Made by a program: the position numbers and the translations under genes. This document shows positions 46,626 to 59,233 of a stretch of DNA of 64,000 nt, in pieces. The notes below the pieces were generated by a model that was not told where the DNA came from, did not search any database, and saw only the letters and a list, made by a program, of their open reading frames with translations. The stretch's first letter is position 1; every line of letters begins with the position of its first letter. The stretch is from the NCBI GenBank assembly GCA_048772705.1, contig JBLWGC010000035.1:1-64000 (forward strand), in the 5' to 3' direction. Source of the DNA: Leidyana gryllorum EB-2025a. Taxonomy: Eukaryota; Apicomplexa.

Positions 46626-49600
46626 TCATTCCTCAGCATCGCGGATGCCCACTAGCCTGGACTGACAATTGGTTCCCCCGCCTCCACTATGGGGCCGGGA
46701 AGTACTCTCGGCGGTGTCCTGCGACTCGCCGCCCGTGATCTGAATTCTGGTTACTCGCATGAACGCCACAACACTCGAACCGTTAGCCGCCTTGGGCCTC
46801 TCAGCTGGAGGCGAAGCTTCTCCAGGCTCTGGAAGAGGCGTACGGTCGGTAATAGTCCGTTCCGTTCCTGTGCGTTCTGTCGTTCCTTCACAGGCACCCA
46901 CGCTGGGTTGCTGTGGAGTTGACGGGGGCTGATGCGCTCGAGGTTGCCAACCGCTGCAGCGTCGCCCCATATACCGGCCACGAGGCGTATAATAACCAGT
47001 ATTCTTGCAGCGTCCGACGCCACTGCCCGCGGAACTGGTTTGCGGGGTACTTGATACGGGGGTGGATGTCACGGCTGACAACAGTTCTAACCGGCCGCGC
47101 CAATCAGCGAAACGACTGGTAGAAAATGACGGGAGTGATGATCGACGTGTGAGTACACAGTTGGTGCTAGGCGGCACGCTAGGCTGACTAAGAGTGCGGC
47201 TGCGAGGCTCCGCCGGGTCGTTGCCCCACGCAGACGGCGTCTCACACACTCCAAAACGGGGTTCCGGCGGACTTGGACTCGCGCACGAAGGCATGCTGGG
47301 GCGCTGACGAAGAAACTGCTTGGATACTGAAGGCTTCAAGGTAAAACGCTTCGAAACCCCCCTAGGTTTGCACCCAGGAGGGCTCGGACTCCTCTTCCAA
47401 CATGGTAATTCAGTACTGCGGATTGCCCGGAGTCGGCTCAAGATTTCAGGCGACCGCACACACGTGTGTGGCGTTCTAAATTGCCAACAACACCTGCTCT
47501 TATCCGCCTGCGCTGCCTGAATGGCGACGTGGGCACATGTTGGAGGGCTTTCTGGTGCTGCAGCACAGCGACATTTGGTGTGATTGGAACAACTGTGGTG
47601 GGAACTTGCACCACAAACTTGCTTTCTAGGAGGGGGGGCTTCCTGGCATTCCTTATGAGTGACAGGGGCTGGCTCGCTGGCTTTGGGCAAAAGATTTCGA
47701 TTGCAGCACGCGCGTATTCCTGGGTGGTGGGTGAACGGTGTGTGGGTTCCGTCGCTTGGAGGCATGTTATGGCTACTGCGCCACACACTGGTCCAGTCAG
47801 CTTGTGGGGTAGCTCGAGACTCGTTGACAGCACCACCACACTGTGGCGGCGGTGTCGGTAGTTGCAAAGGGCTGCGTTCATTGCACGGCTCCAGCTGCGT
47901 CAGACTTAAGGAAGGATGTTCACTAAGCTGGGAGTTTTGATTCCGAACGGCAGCTGTGGTATTGCGATGGCACCCGGAGCTCCCGGTGGACGTAGTGCGG
48001 CTTGCGGCAGCTGTGATATCTCCAACTCTGTTAGTGGTGGGAGGACATCGGGGTGTAATGGAGGGTTGTGGTTGGACTGGATTGCAATGTCGGTTCGACA
48101 CCTTGAGCGAGATCTGTCGCTGGGCTTCAGGGTCATCGTCGTCATCGCTGTCGTTCCTCTGAGCTCTCCGTCTGCGCGAGGCTCTGGAGGCGGCGGCAGC
48201 GCCAGCCATGGAGGCTGCTGCGATGGCACCTCCTATGAGGGCACCGAAAGCTCCGACGGCCCAGAGGACACCAGAGCGCATTTGGCAGTGGCGGTCCTCA
48301 TCCGAAGAGCCACCTCCCCTCAGGTTGGAGGGATTCTGAGAGGAACGAGAGCGAGGCATCTGGAAAGCCCTGGCAGCGGATGCCGCTTGGTTGTTATGAC
48401 CTCCGCCAGACGAGCTTTCTCGTGCTCGTTTGGCGAGCATTGCGAGCTGTTGTCTCCGAGACCGAAGTGTTGTGGTTGTTTTGGGTGTTGTGGTGGCAGT
48501 ACTGCCACTGTTATTGTTCCCATCAGCGTCTCCTTCGGTCTCATCATCCTCTTCGCCCTCTCCATCTCCGTCTGTGTCGTCATCATCCCAGGGATGTGTA
48601 CGCGATTGAGGAGCTGTTGTTGGCGTCTACACAGTAGACTGATACTGTTGGCTACTCTCACCTTGGTAGCTATCTTCTTGCCCATCTTGTCTCCCGATGC
48701 AGCGGCGGCGGCGGCTGCTGCTAAGCGATGAGTGATGGCATTCTGAGACACAGGTGTGTAACTCACTGTCATTGTCATCATCTTCCTCTTCCTCGTCTTC
48801 GTCTTCTTCGTCTTCATCACTGGTAGCAGCGGTGGTCGCTGCGGACGGCGTCGTAGTTGTCGTTGTAGTACTCCGTTTCCGCTTGGGACGATGCTGGCGT
48901 CGCGGAGTAGCGTCAGAAGGAGGAGGCGTTCCTTGCGGTTGTAGCGTTGACGACGAGAGATCCGGTGCTACTGTTGTGGGGCTGCTATCGCTATTGCTAC
49001 TGTTATCGCTAAGGCTGCTGCTCGTTGAAGCAATAGAGGTACAGGTAGAGGACTGATTAGCGTCAGGCGTCGGAGAGGGAGACGACGCCGATGGGTCGAC
49101 TGTACTGCTGCTGCTGCTGCTGCTGGTAGACACAGCTGAACTCTCATTATCATCATCTCCAGTGCTCGTAGTGGCGGCCTCGGTGGTCGTGGGACTGCTG
49201 CTGCTGCTGTCCAGAGTGGTCTCGCTACTCGTTGGAGTGGCACTGGGAGTCGGTGTGGTGGTGGAGGTCGACTCTTTCGGGTCGACAGCATTGGCTCGGG
49301 CTTGTTGACCAGTGACTGACTCGGTCGTAGTGGTCGGAATCTGAGCTCCCGTTTTGGGTGTAGTTGTTACCACTCCATCATCTGGCATGTTGGGGCGTTT
49401 CTCAGGCCGAGCCCGCGCCTGCGTGGTGGGCCTCCAACATCGATCTGAGGTGGTTGTCGGCCCACCCGATGTCGTTGTGGTCGACGCTGTAGTCGTCGTC
49501 GTCGTTGTGGTGGTGCTCGTAGTGGTTGTGTCTTCGTCCACATCGACCACGTCCATTTCCCCAGTCACCGAAGAAAATGAGTTCCCTGGAGCTGTGTAAT

Positions 49601-50093
49601 CGTACAGTGGAAGTTGAGTCGACTTTGTTCTCGGCGGAGGCGCAGTAGTCGTCGTCGTCTTGGGCGCTTTCGGATTATCGCTGGGGCTGTGACCCTCGGA
49701 TGGACGCATACACGCGGTCACATGTGCGTCCGGAGATGAAGAGGGAGACGGAGACGGCGAGGTCGATTGCGATTGCGATGTCCCGTCTGGAGACGGAGAC
49801 GGCGACTGCGATGTCGTCGAGTCGGTTGTCGATGACTGTTGTTGGGGGGTAGTGTTGTTATTGCAGTCAGAAGCACAGGGAGTGTGACAATCTGATAGTG
49901 TTTCGGATGGCCATTTGGGGAGGGCCTTCCAGTTGCTGACGACGGTGGTTTTGCCGTTCTTCTTGGTACATTTGGGGACCTCCTGCATAGAGTTTGCGAT
50001 GGCTTTCAGCAATCCCTCGTTGTACATGGGCACAGGGACGATGCGCACGTCAGCTGCGGCCGCGGAAACGGCTGCCACAAAGATCAAACGCAT
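46626..50093 (-). CDS. Mucin-like Thr/Ser/Pro-rich membrane glycoprotein
   Basis: About 1,100 residues. Signal peptide MRLIFVAAVSAAAADV, a short Cys-containing region (KCTKKNGK, CHTPCASDCNNN), then several hundred residues dominated by Thr, Ser and Pro with TTTT and SPSPSP runs, a mucin-type O-glycosylation substrate. Two introns (GTGAGTTACAC to TCGCTTAG, then GTGAGAG to TGTGTAG, about 48.63-48.77 kb) join it to an acidic stretch (DDDDTDGDGEGEEDD). A likely membrane segment follows (SGVLWAVGAFGALIGGAIAAASMAG) with ASRRRRAQR after it, then a long Pro/Ser-rich, Cys-containing cytosolic tail. The tail frame is open to 46626 but may contain further in-phase introns, e.g. near 47.46 kb where a CACACGTGTGTG palindrome lies. 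Surface coat or adhesion role is inferred from composition only. Confidence 0.68.
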
Positions 50094-50192
50094 TGAAGGC
50101 GGCGACGAGCGTTAAACGGGTCACACGAAGATCATCAATTCCTCTCGTCTCCACCTTAGCCAACTACACAGTTTTCTGGGACACCGGTACCA
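50094..50192. promoter_or_regulatory. 99-bp divergent interval
   Basis: Separates the starts of the mucin-like gene (minus) and the unknown gene (plus). No recognisable core element. Confidence 0.35.
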
Positions 50193-51306
50193 ATGTCGGA
50201 TGGAGTAGCTGAAGCCTGGGAGCGCATATTGAATCAGGCTGTCGCTCTAAATGCCGCACCTCCCTCGGTTCGACGTCCTGTGCCTACTTCCGCCGAAGAG
50301 CTGGACCGAATCTGGCACAACCTCCACTCCTCTGCATCACAGTTGCCTCCCGCTGCGCTGCAGTCAAACGATAGAGAAGCCGAACAGCCACCGCAAAACA
50401 CTGCCCGAAGCGGCTTCGGCTTCATATCCCGTTTGCTACGCTCCTCGTCCTCCAGCACAGGGCCAGCCGCTGCTGCCCCCACCACCAATCCTAACAATCC
50501 CCCGTCCTCTTCAATGTCACTGGAGGCGCCAAACGTCTGGGAACGGCTAGTGGACGTCGTAGATCGCGCTGCAATTCCCGGAAATGATCAACCGAGTGAA
50601 ACTGAAACAAGTCTATCTCGTCTGTTCCTCGGCAGAGGTGACTCTGTTGTCCCAAAAGGGGACAACACCAGTCGCGAAGAATGGGCACAGATCCAGAATC
50701 AGATCTCCCAATCAGCCCCTCCACGTACTGATAGTAATGTCGGTCGCAACACACAAGGCAGTGGAGGTGGCAATATACTAACTCGCTGGCTATGGTCTTC
50801 CTCAGCTTCCTCTTCCAAGAATAACCTCGAGTCAAAGGATGAGCAGAATCGCGCTCAAGCAGCCGCCTGGCTGCAGCAGCGAAATCGTCGAGCCCCACTC
50901 CCCGCAATCAATATTCCATCAAGTGATGTAAAAAATGTGGCACCGTCTCCCCGTCCACCCCCCGTAAGTGCACGTGCTATCAACGCTCTAGAGAACCTGG
51001 TAAACCAAATCCGAGCCCGCGAAGAAGAAGAAGGGGCAGGTGCCGCCCGCCGTTCGAGCACTGTAGGACGCCCATCACCGGTCACTCTCCCCTTTTCTCA
51101 AACTATCGAGACGCTAGGGCTGAGGAGGTTAAGTTCTGTAGCCCGACCGGAGAACGCCAGACTCTTCGCTGCGGTAATGATATTGACTCCGCTCGACCGC
51201 TCGCGAACGATAACCGTAGGTCTGCCGAAGGTTGGATCAGTTGCGGTCTGCCAACGAAGCCAGTGTCAGAGCCGCCCGTCCGCCCCTCTCTTTTTTCACC
51301 TGCTGA
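50193..51306 (+). CDS. Hypothetical disordered protein with short helical blocks
   Basis: Not recognised, about 355 residues. Starts MSDGVAEAWERILNQAV. Two similar tryptophan helices occur (VAEAWERILNQAVAL and APNVWERLVDVVDRAAI), along with FGFISRLLRSSSSS and ILTRWLWSSSASSS, which also resemble each other; the N-terminal half looks internally duplicated. The rest is Ser/Pro/Asn-rich. A 46-nt intron at 51174-51219 (GTAATGA to CCGTAG) switches to a frame with LDQLRSANEASVRAARPP and stops at 51304-51306. Without it the frame would run to 51512 and overlap the convergent PPCDC gene by about 216 bp. The spliced form still overlaps by 11 bp. Confidence 0.55.
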
Positions 51307-52204
51307 GACTCCCACAACGATCCACCTGCCTCGGGCTGCGATATTGTGTCAAACTTCCTCTTGATCTCGACGACACCGACCCGCGGAGCGGGGTCGTCGT
51401 CGTAATGTCGCCTCTCAACCGCGCTATCTCATATAAGAGTGTTTCGGCTATCACTTCAACATCGGGAAGTGCACCCATGCCTAAGATAAGGGAAACAAAA
51501 CACCCTGCTTGACTGGCAACGATCCGTCACGTACCTGTTTCTCCGCAAGCCAGAGTTTTCGATATCGGGCTTATAATGTCCCAACCCCACTCTCTCAGCT
51601 GCTTCAGCTGCTTTGAAGTGATCGGGTGGTCCCACATCTGGGTGTTCATCGCTGGACAGCCCTGCAAACCCATTTTATCATCCACTGGACGCAGGAACAT
51701 TGCGTGTCTCTGCGCCACACGTGTGTGCTTACGATGATAGGCTTGCGAACACGTGCATTTCGAAACGGCCAAGCGCGCAGAACAGCTGTCAGCAGTTTGT
51801 TGGCCCGTCCACTCACGATATCACTCATTGTATTGGCGCTTAACGGGCATATAAGAGCTATATCGGCCCAGTTGCGCAACTGAATAGGGATCGATCACTT
51901 GATCACGGTACGAGAGTGAGTAACATACCTTGATATGAAGTACTTCGGCGCCTCGCAGCCAGGGGGCATTCTCCATTCCGTCCACATAGGCATTTTCGGC
52001 TCCCAAAACTTTAGTGCTTCCTGTAGCCTCACAACGTTCTAGACCTCCAACTTCGGTAAATTTAAGACTTGCATCTGTTTGGACCACTTTGACATTGACA
52101 TTCTCATCCTTCAATAAATCCAGCAATTCGGGTACTTTGATAGCAGCCACACTACCACAGATGCCCAACAATACATTACATGGACGGGTAGATTTGTATA
52201 GCAT
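51296..52204 (-). CDS. PPCDC: Phosphopantothenoylcysteine decarboxylase
   Basis: FMN-dependent decarboxylase making 4'-phosphopantetheine in coenzyme A synthesis. Spliced order: NVLLGICGSVAAIKVPELLDLL (flavoprotein fold; the family's active-site His would lie downstream), EVLHIKLRNWADIALICPLSANTMSDIVSGRANKLL, AMNTQMWDHPITSKQLKQL, WGWDIISPISKTLACGETG, then GMGALPDVEVIAETLL across an intron of about 53 nt (GTACGTG to ATCTTAG). PLSANT, AMNTxMW and ACGxTGxG are the defining PPCDC motifs. The start is the ATG at 52204; the open frame further upstream overlaps the alpha-glucan synthase end. The C-terminal tail after VEVIAE is Arg/Ser-rich and unlike the family; its stop is at 51296-51298. One intron carries CACACGTGTGTGC (51716-51728). 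Confidence 0.9.
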
Positions 52205-52224
52205 GTAATTGTCAGAAAAATAAA

Positions 52225-55200
52225 TTACACGAGGATCACATTGTTCAAGATGCCAGCCGCATCTTTCTCTGTTGGATGATCGTCTCCGCACTTCCAATCT
52301 CCGTCCACAATAAACTTAAAAACGTGGCGTCCTGGCACCAGGGCGAGCGTAGCAGTGAAAGCTTGCATAGAATTATCCCAACTCAGCGGCCTTCGCACCC
52401 TCCAGTCATCGAAACTCCCACTGATGGCGACTGATCGCGGACGGCTACCCTTCGCCGGCACGTATTTCACTTTAATTGGCTTCCGAATCGTCGAAGACGT
52501 AAGATCGGTAGTCTTCGACGAGGCTGTTGATGTTGGGCTTTCCTCCCCAATCTTTTTGGGAGATCGAGCCTTCAACATCATTGAACGCAAACTCTCCCGC
52601 TGGGGGCTTTCAGTCGAGGGCTTCCATGCCGGCAGTGATTTGAGTACTTGATGAACCTGCAGCAAAGAATGCACCCAGCCAGAGATCAGAAAGCAACGAG
52701 CACAAAGCCAGAATGCTATCGAGCAGACTTGCTATGCGGAGTGCAAGTTGCGCGACATTGTTAGCATGCAAATAGCAAATTACCTGAGAGGGGTTAACGA
52801 GTATACGGTTTCGAAGGCGGCAGAACTCGCCGAGCCATGCTGTGGCCGATTCCTCACAGGAGACCACTGACTCGGCGCAGTTCTTGCGCAGTTTGCTGTA
52901 TTTGGATTGGTCTCTGTAGGTAAAAGAGTTATGAGGGGGGCATCAAAGGTCGCAGGCTCACTGGTAGACACGATGTGCCCGTTCGATGGAGAAGATGAAG
53001 TCTCCAAGATTGTATGCAGCGAAGGTGAAGCCGTTCCCGGTGCATTGTTCGAGATCAAACTCGAAGATAGTGTCTTTGAGGCCTCCCGTCTTGAAGGCTG
53101 AAGAAGAAGTGGAGAGTGGCGTGCTTTGATCAGTGAGTGCGGGCAGCTTACCAACGACTGGAGTTCCTGCGACCAGGAATTCGTGTTGGACAATTCCACC
53201 GGGTTCGAACAGTGAAGGCATAAGTCCAAAGTCGCTTCCGAGATTGACGAGAGTGCCGTCACTGAAGAATTCGTTGGGGTCCGCATAGAAGGACCAGGGG
53301 TATCTTTCTTTGAGAGAGTACATGTGGTTTCCGCATCTGGCGGAGTATGGATCGCTCCAGTTGACTTTGCCCCCGACGAGGATCTGTACTCTGTGATTGT
53401 AGCGTTTGATGACAGATTCTGCCGCTTCGAGTATGAGGTGAACACCCTTCTGCGAGGTGATTCTGCCGATGAAGGAGAAGATGGGGATGGTGAGGTCCGG
53501 TTCGGTGAATCCAAAGTATTTGGCTTGGATCCGTCCTTTGGCCTCTTCGTGTGATTTGACACCGAGTGTCCGTAGTTTGGCGTGTCTGGCGGCGATGGGT
53601 ATGCCATTGGGTGTCGCGAATGGTTGGGGGAAGCGGTTGAGGAGGGGAGCGAGGGGGGAGGCAGGGCCGCCCGAACGTCCGCAGAGGTCATCGCGATAAG
53701 AGTTGCTGACAGTTCCCCATTGGTCGGCGGTCATCAAGGCGCAACGACTTGGATTGACAATGGTTTGGCTCCACAGCGGGTCGACCAAGAGGTCGTGTGG
53801 CAGTTTGTGGACATATTGATATCCGTCGCGAGTGGGCGGGAAGATTCGGCCTTCGTAGTCCGGATCTCCGTTGTGAATGATGTGAAGGAAAGTGGTCTGT
53901 CGGAACGTTTCGCCGAAAGCGCCACATTTGGCAAACGCGGGTATCAGGCCGGTGGTCCAATCGTTGGTGACAATGATTTGAGGTATGTGTTGCACTTGAC
54001 ACAGTACTTCGAGGAACGATTTACCGATCACACTGAGCATCTTGACAGCGTCCAAAGCCACATTATCGGGGTAGGGTGTGGGGAAATAGGTCGCGTTGTG
54101 GACAAAGTAGAGACGCACACCTTTAACAGTACCTTCGTGCACTCCCAGTGTCACTTGCTGTCCCCCAATCTCAACTGTGACATTGAACACCCAATTCACG
54201 TCGTCCTTCTTGAGATAGTCCCTTTCTCCGCGTCGGTTTCTGTCATAGTACGGTGATATCACCCATGTCTCCTGTCCCAAGTCATTCACCAATGTGGCCG
54301 CCAATTCGTCTACCATCACTCCCAGACCACCAACCGTCGACCATTTGCCCAATTCCGCGGTCATAAACACTATCGGACCCAAAGCATTAGCGTTCTTACA
54401 GTCTCGAGCGATGTCAAAGACACTGATCAGCTTATCGGGAGAACGTTCATTCGTAGTTGGTGTTATCGGATTTGTCGTCGAGGCCGCTGCTTCGAGTATT
54501 CTGTCGAGCTTAGCGAAGAATTTAACCGCCTGGTTTGAATTCACGTTCAATAGACCTCCTGTCACCAATAGGTTGAACAAACTGAAACCAGTCGTTTTGG
54601 AACTCTCAGCTGTGGGACTCTCCATTTGCGCCTCGTTACGCCACTGTGCCGCCAATGCGATCCGCTGTAATACAACACCGAATTGTGCCACATCGCCTTC
54701 CATCTCGATCGCTTGGATCAAACTTGCAGCCACGTAGTTCGAGTCCAGAGCCGCTCGCAATGACGCTGGCACTGCCCGACCCTCGGCCCGCAACTTCCCC
54801 AACCGACCTACGTCGCGCTCCAGAGACGCCAAAGACGACACGTACAACGCCAACAATGTGTCGGGCTCCTCCTCTATGGGACCTCTCAACATCTTCACAC
54901 CGCAACAAGACGAACTGTAGGGCTGCAACGACAGAATTGGTGGGTCAGCCAATACTTCTCCCAAAGTCCTCAACGTCAATTGATGACGACTGTTCAATTC
55001 CAAAAGCTCTCCGGTGCGCATCATAGAAACACATTTACTCGAACCCGGCTCAAAGTCGTTCTCCACAGCAAACATATCCCAGACCTCCATCAACGTGTCG
55101 CTTCGGAACTCATTCGAGTGGTAATGCTTTTGCAAGAAAGCAATACCAAAGTTTACAGCCGGTATTGTGTCACTGCTGAAGTTAATCGCAGCCAACACAA

Positions 55201-58200
55201 AGTTAGATGTCGCTAAGTCATAGCGGCAGAACCCAAACACACGCTCAATAGGCTTTCCGTCGTCACTAGTCACAGCTATCGGGAACAAAGTTCCCGATGC
55301 AAATATGTCGTACTTGGTACGCAGACTACGCCGGTGTTCGTAATGAGTACCAATACGCTTCAGATCAAACCCATACTCGGGGCCAACCTTCCGCATCTGC
55401 AGAAGAGGAGACATGGAGTGTGTGCACACACGCGATTGGGCGCTGGGGCATCCATCGAACACAATGCCTGACTGAGGACAAAAATGCAATAGAAACTCAC
55501 ATGTTCTTCTTCAAGATTGGCCAAGGCCGTAATAGGCTCGAATCGGGCCAAACTCCGTGCCCTGGAGAACATCTTGCTTGAACTCGGTACGGTGGGGAGA
55601 AGCGAGGCTCGAGCCGTCTGAGCCTGCTCAGGCGATAATGAACCCGTGGCACCGTCGCCCAGGTTCAGCAAGGATCGCGCAGCAGTGACAGTGCGTCGGT
55701 TACCCCCGATCTGGTGATTGTGTTTCGACTCGGGTGTCAAGGGCTCTTGGTCAGTTCGGAATACATTCACTACATCTATGCGGTACGAAGAGCCTTCGGT
55801 TTCGCCCATGGAAGTACTTGGGATGTCGGAAGAGAAGAACAATAAGTCCACGGCCGGCCAAGCTCCACGGCCGTACAGGAGGGCCGGGAGAGGAGAGGAA
55901 TGGGAGCACGAAGCTTGGACGGCGACTGCTCCTTCGGGAAGATTCTCATGAGTCCTCTCGAACCATTCGGAAATGATTGATGCGGGAGCAATAGAGTCTT
56001 CAACGACAACTCTGCGGGTGGGGGAGGTGGTCATTGCTGGGCGTGTATTGAAGGAGAATAGGGGAAATGGTGTGCGACCCGGTGGTGATACTGCCGAAGT
56101 CGCAGCTCCTCGAACATGACTGCAAATGGAGGGAGGGTCGTCCTTTGAACCCCGCCATGGTAAGTGGGAACAGGGGGGTTTGCAGCCGGACGGGATCACG
56201 CCACGAGGGTATTTGATCATTGAACATCATACATATATAGGTACAAAAAATTCAGACTCACCCAGACGATTCAATTCTCTTCCCGAATACACGAGCCAGC
56301 GTTTCGGGTAAACTTTGCATTTGAGGGATCACGCCAGATCTACTCAAGACGCCAACTCGTCGTGACAGTTCCTCATCCAACATTCCGCAATCGCCCACCA
56401 CCATGAACTCCGGACTTACGCGCCACACATCCCGACATAATCTCACCAATAGCGGGTTCGGCCAGTGACTCATAGAGGCCTTGGAACTCCAGAAACCGGT
56501 TTGATTGTCCGTCGATGGCAACACAATAGGTCCCATCAGCCGTTCCTCGGGCGAGTAGTGACACTGGCCGTCCGGATCCAATCTGTAGCGAGTGTTTTGG
56601 AGGGGGGGTTGAGCAGCCGGTGGGGAGGCGGCGTACCTGTTGAGTTCGTCATCGTCAGCTTTCATGATTTGAGGCATGAGATGTGCATTATCGAGTTTGA
56701 CGCCATTGACGCCCATCCTAACCTTCCAGGCGATGATGTCTTCGATGAAGAGATCCCAGGACTCCAGTTTGCGGTAGTTGAGTTGGCAGGATTCCTCAAA
56801 GGTAACACTTCGACCGTCAGTACCGTAGAGCATTTGGCGTTTGCCCTGATCATCGATGGAATAGAGGATGTTGGGCCAATATTTCCGATGGGCTCTGGAG
56901 CTGGAGACTCTGGCGAGGGAGTCGATGAGGATTTTGACTTTGACTCGTTGTGCTTCGCGCATGAGATCGGTGAAGGCTTTGGGTCCTCCCAGGAGTGCGC
57001 AGGGAGTGGCTCTGCAGGTGACGGCGAAGGGCGAGGCATCGGGTCGTTCAAATAATTGTTCGCCGGATTGAGTGTATACAGCTTCGCCGTTGTCTCGGGC
57101 TAAGCAGCCGGCGAGGAACAGAGCGGAGACGCCCAGATCAGCATGGGATTTGAGCTGTGCTGCAATTTTGGCGAAGGTACCTCTCTCTTGGACGTTGCCC
57201 TCATTATCAATTCTTGCGCCGACCTGGTCGACGAATATCTCGTGGATCTGCTCTTTGCGGACGTCGCGGGGATGGATGATGAAGCGTCCTTGGAGCGGAA
57301 GGGTTGTTGGGCCGCTGCCTTCCTGTTCGTAGGAGGCTTCTCTGAGTCTGCCGAGTTCGGGCCAGAGAGACTTTGACCTGAAGGAAATGAGGCCATCTTT
57401 GTCGTCTGAGCCGGTGACGTTGACAAAGGAGTAGCTGGACTCGAAATGTTGGCGTAACTCGGCGATAGTGGACTGCACGACCTCCCAGCTTCCGGTGGTC
57501 TGATCGGATCGCACGATTCTCCAGTCATAATAGCCACAACGGGGGTATGTCCCAAAGTCCACGCTTCCGACCCAGACATGTTTGCCGCCAGTCCTTCGGC
57601 TGATGAATCTCCGATATTTGGCTCCGGCTGTGGATTCTCCACGGGTCAACGGTTTCCAATTGAGAAAATGATAGGTGTAACATTCGAGTTCGGCTGTGGT
57701 CTCAAAACTGGGGGCTGACAGAATGAGCATTACATTCGATGGTGACTGGCCCAATTTGTGATCAGCGTCGTCATTAATGGTAACTTCAAGATGGAAACGA
57801 TCTCCAACACAACGTACGACTGGAAGGAATGGGAAATCTTGTTGCCAATCGTGTTGGTCATAGAGATTATTCAAAAATACACTTGCTTGACTTCGTACCA
57901 TATCATTCTCGTGTCCTAAAAGAGCGACCAGTAACTTTTCTAATCTTCGGCAGCTTTCAATATCGCCTTTGATGAACTGCGCGTGCCATATCTCGTTCGC
58001 GAGATCGTGGAAAGTGTCTTGCACGGCTCTCAAACTTCCACTTGTCAAGAGTGTCACATACCATTCATATTTGGCTTGTGTAATCCGATAAGGGCCCGTC
58101 GCATCTCGATAAATACGGAAACCATGTGAAGCTCGAGCTTTACATACCTCCCAATCGCGATTCAACAAGTCTGGTGCATGAATGAGAGCGGGAGACGGCG

Positions 58201-59233
58201 ACGTCGAAGTCGACGGAGACGCAGCATTATTGCCTGTCGACCGAGACGGAGACGGCAGTGCATTGGTGTTGGAGGCGGCGGCTAACAACAATGCGGGGTC
58301 GCTACCAACCTTCTGCAGCATTGCAGCAAACATTGCCCATAGATAAGCATCAAATCTACCCAATGACGTGACGGCCATACACATACAGTCGGCGTCGACA
58401 GTCAACAAGATCACCTTGGAGTCGCTACCAGCCGGCATTTGTCTCCAGGCACAGTACTGAGAGATGTTCTCGTCGACATTTTCCTCATCGGCAGATTGTT
58501 GACTTCCACTCTGTTGACTGTTATTTTGTCCCCACACTTTGTCTTGGAGGGAAATCAGTAGTTTCAAGGAGCCCGATGATGTGTCGTTGTTGGCAGTGTG
58601 GGAGACGGAGACATCAGTTGCACCCCCCACACCCCCTGGAGGGGCAGTAGACGATGTGTCAGCGGTAGACCGGTTCTGTGAGGACATTCTGCCGCACAGT
58701 TTGGCTGCGCCAGGCAGCATCTCTCCATCACTGTTACTTGAGATCTCTCGTTCGTAGCCATACTGGGAATACGGTGAGTTCTCGTACAACGAGTTATACT
58801 CTGACGCGTTTTCCTCAGTGGTGGCCACCCGTTTGCCGGCGATCAGTAGGGATAGAGTTTCAGTTGCATTGGTGAGAACTCCATTTGAGCCGTCGTTGGC
58901 GGTGTCTCCCCAGACGGTGGCGACGGCTTGATGTGCCTTCAAGATCGCTGGCTGCCATCCGCTGTATTTGTTGAAGTTGCTCGACATATAATTGGACGGG
59001 CGGGCCCAGAAATCGGCCCCACACCGTTTGGCGACATTGTGGACTCGTTTGGCGACTTCTACCACACTCTTGTTGGCGTCATTAGTATTGTCCTCGCTAG
59101 TAGTGGGCTCCCAACGGAGATCGCCTTGAAGCAGCTTGACCAGCTGCCAGTCGACCTCAAATACACGGCCACGTCGTAATAGGGTCTCATCCTCCAAGAC
59201 CTTCTCAAAAAACTCCTCAGCACCCAGCACCAT
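52225..59233 (-). CDS. Giant alpha-glucan (starch/glycogen) synthase: GH13-like + GT5 + CBM48
   Basis: A single gene of about 7 kb. Residues 1 to about 1,000 (exon 59233-56258) contain a carbohydrate-binding-like segment and a GH13 amylase-type barrel (RVKVKILIDSLARVS, MGVNGVKLDNAH, EFMVVGDCGML). The central part is a GT5 synthase: IVFMTAELGKWSTVGGLGVMVDELA (KTGGL-type loop), TNDWTTGLIPAF, FLHIIHNG, TVSNSYRDDL, TPNGIP, FSFIGRITSQKGVHLILEA and LMPSLFEPGGIVQHEFLVAGTPVV with the catalytic Glu of the E-x7-E region. The C-terminal exon is a CBM48/AMPK-beta-like module (VAISGSFDDWRVRRPLSW, GRHVFKFIVDGDWKCG). It elongates alpha-1,4-glucan from a nucleotide-glucose. Introns: about 104 nt before MRKVGPEYGF, about 50 nt at 52.92 kb, and one of about 120 nt before the CBM48. 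The junction near 55.9-56.26 kb is unresolved. Confidence 0.85.

Noticed and set aside
48754-49056. Plus-strand Ser/Val/Leu-rich frames opposite the mucin gene
   Set aside because: Generated by reverse complement of Thr/Ser/Asp codon runs; no independent support.
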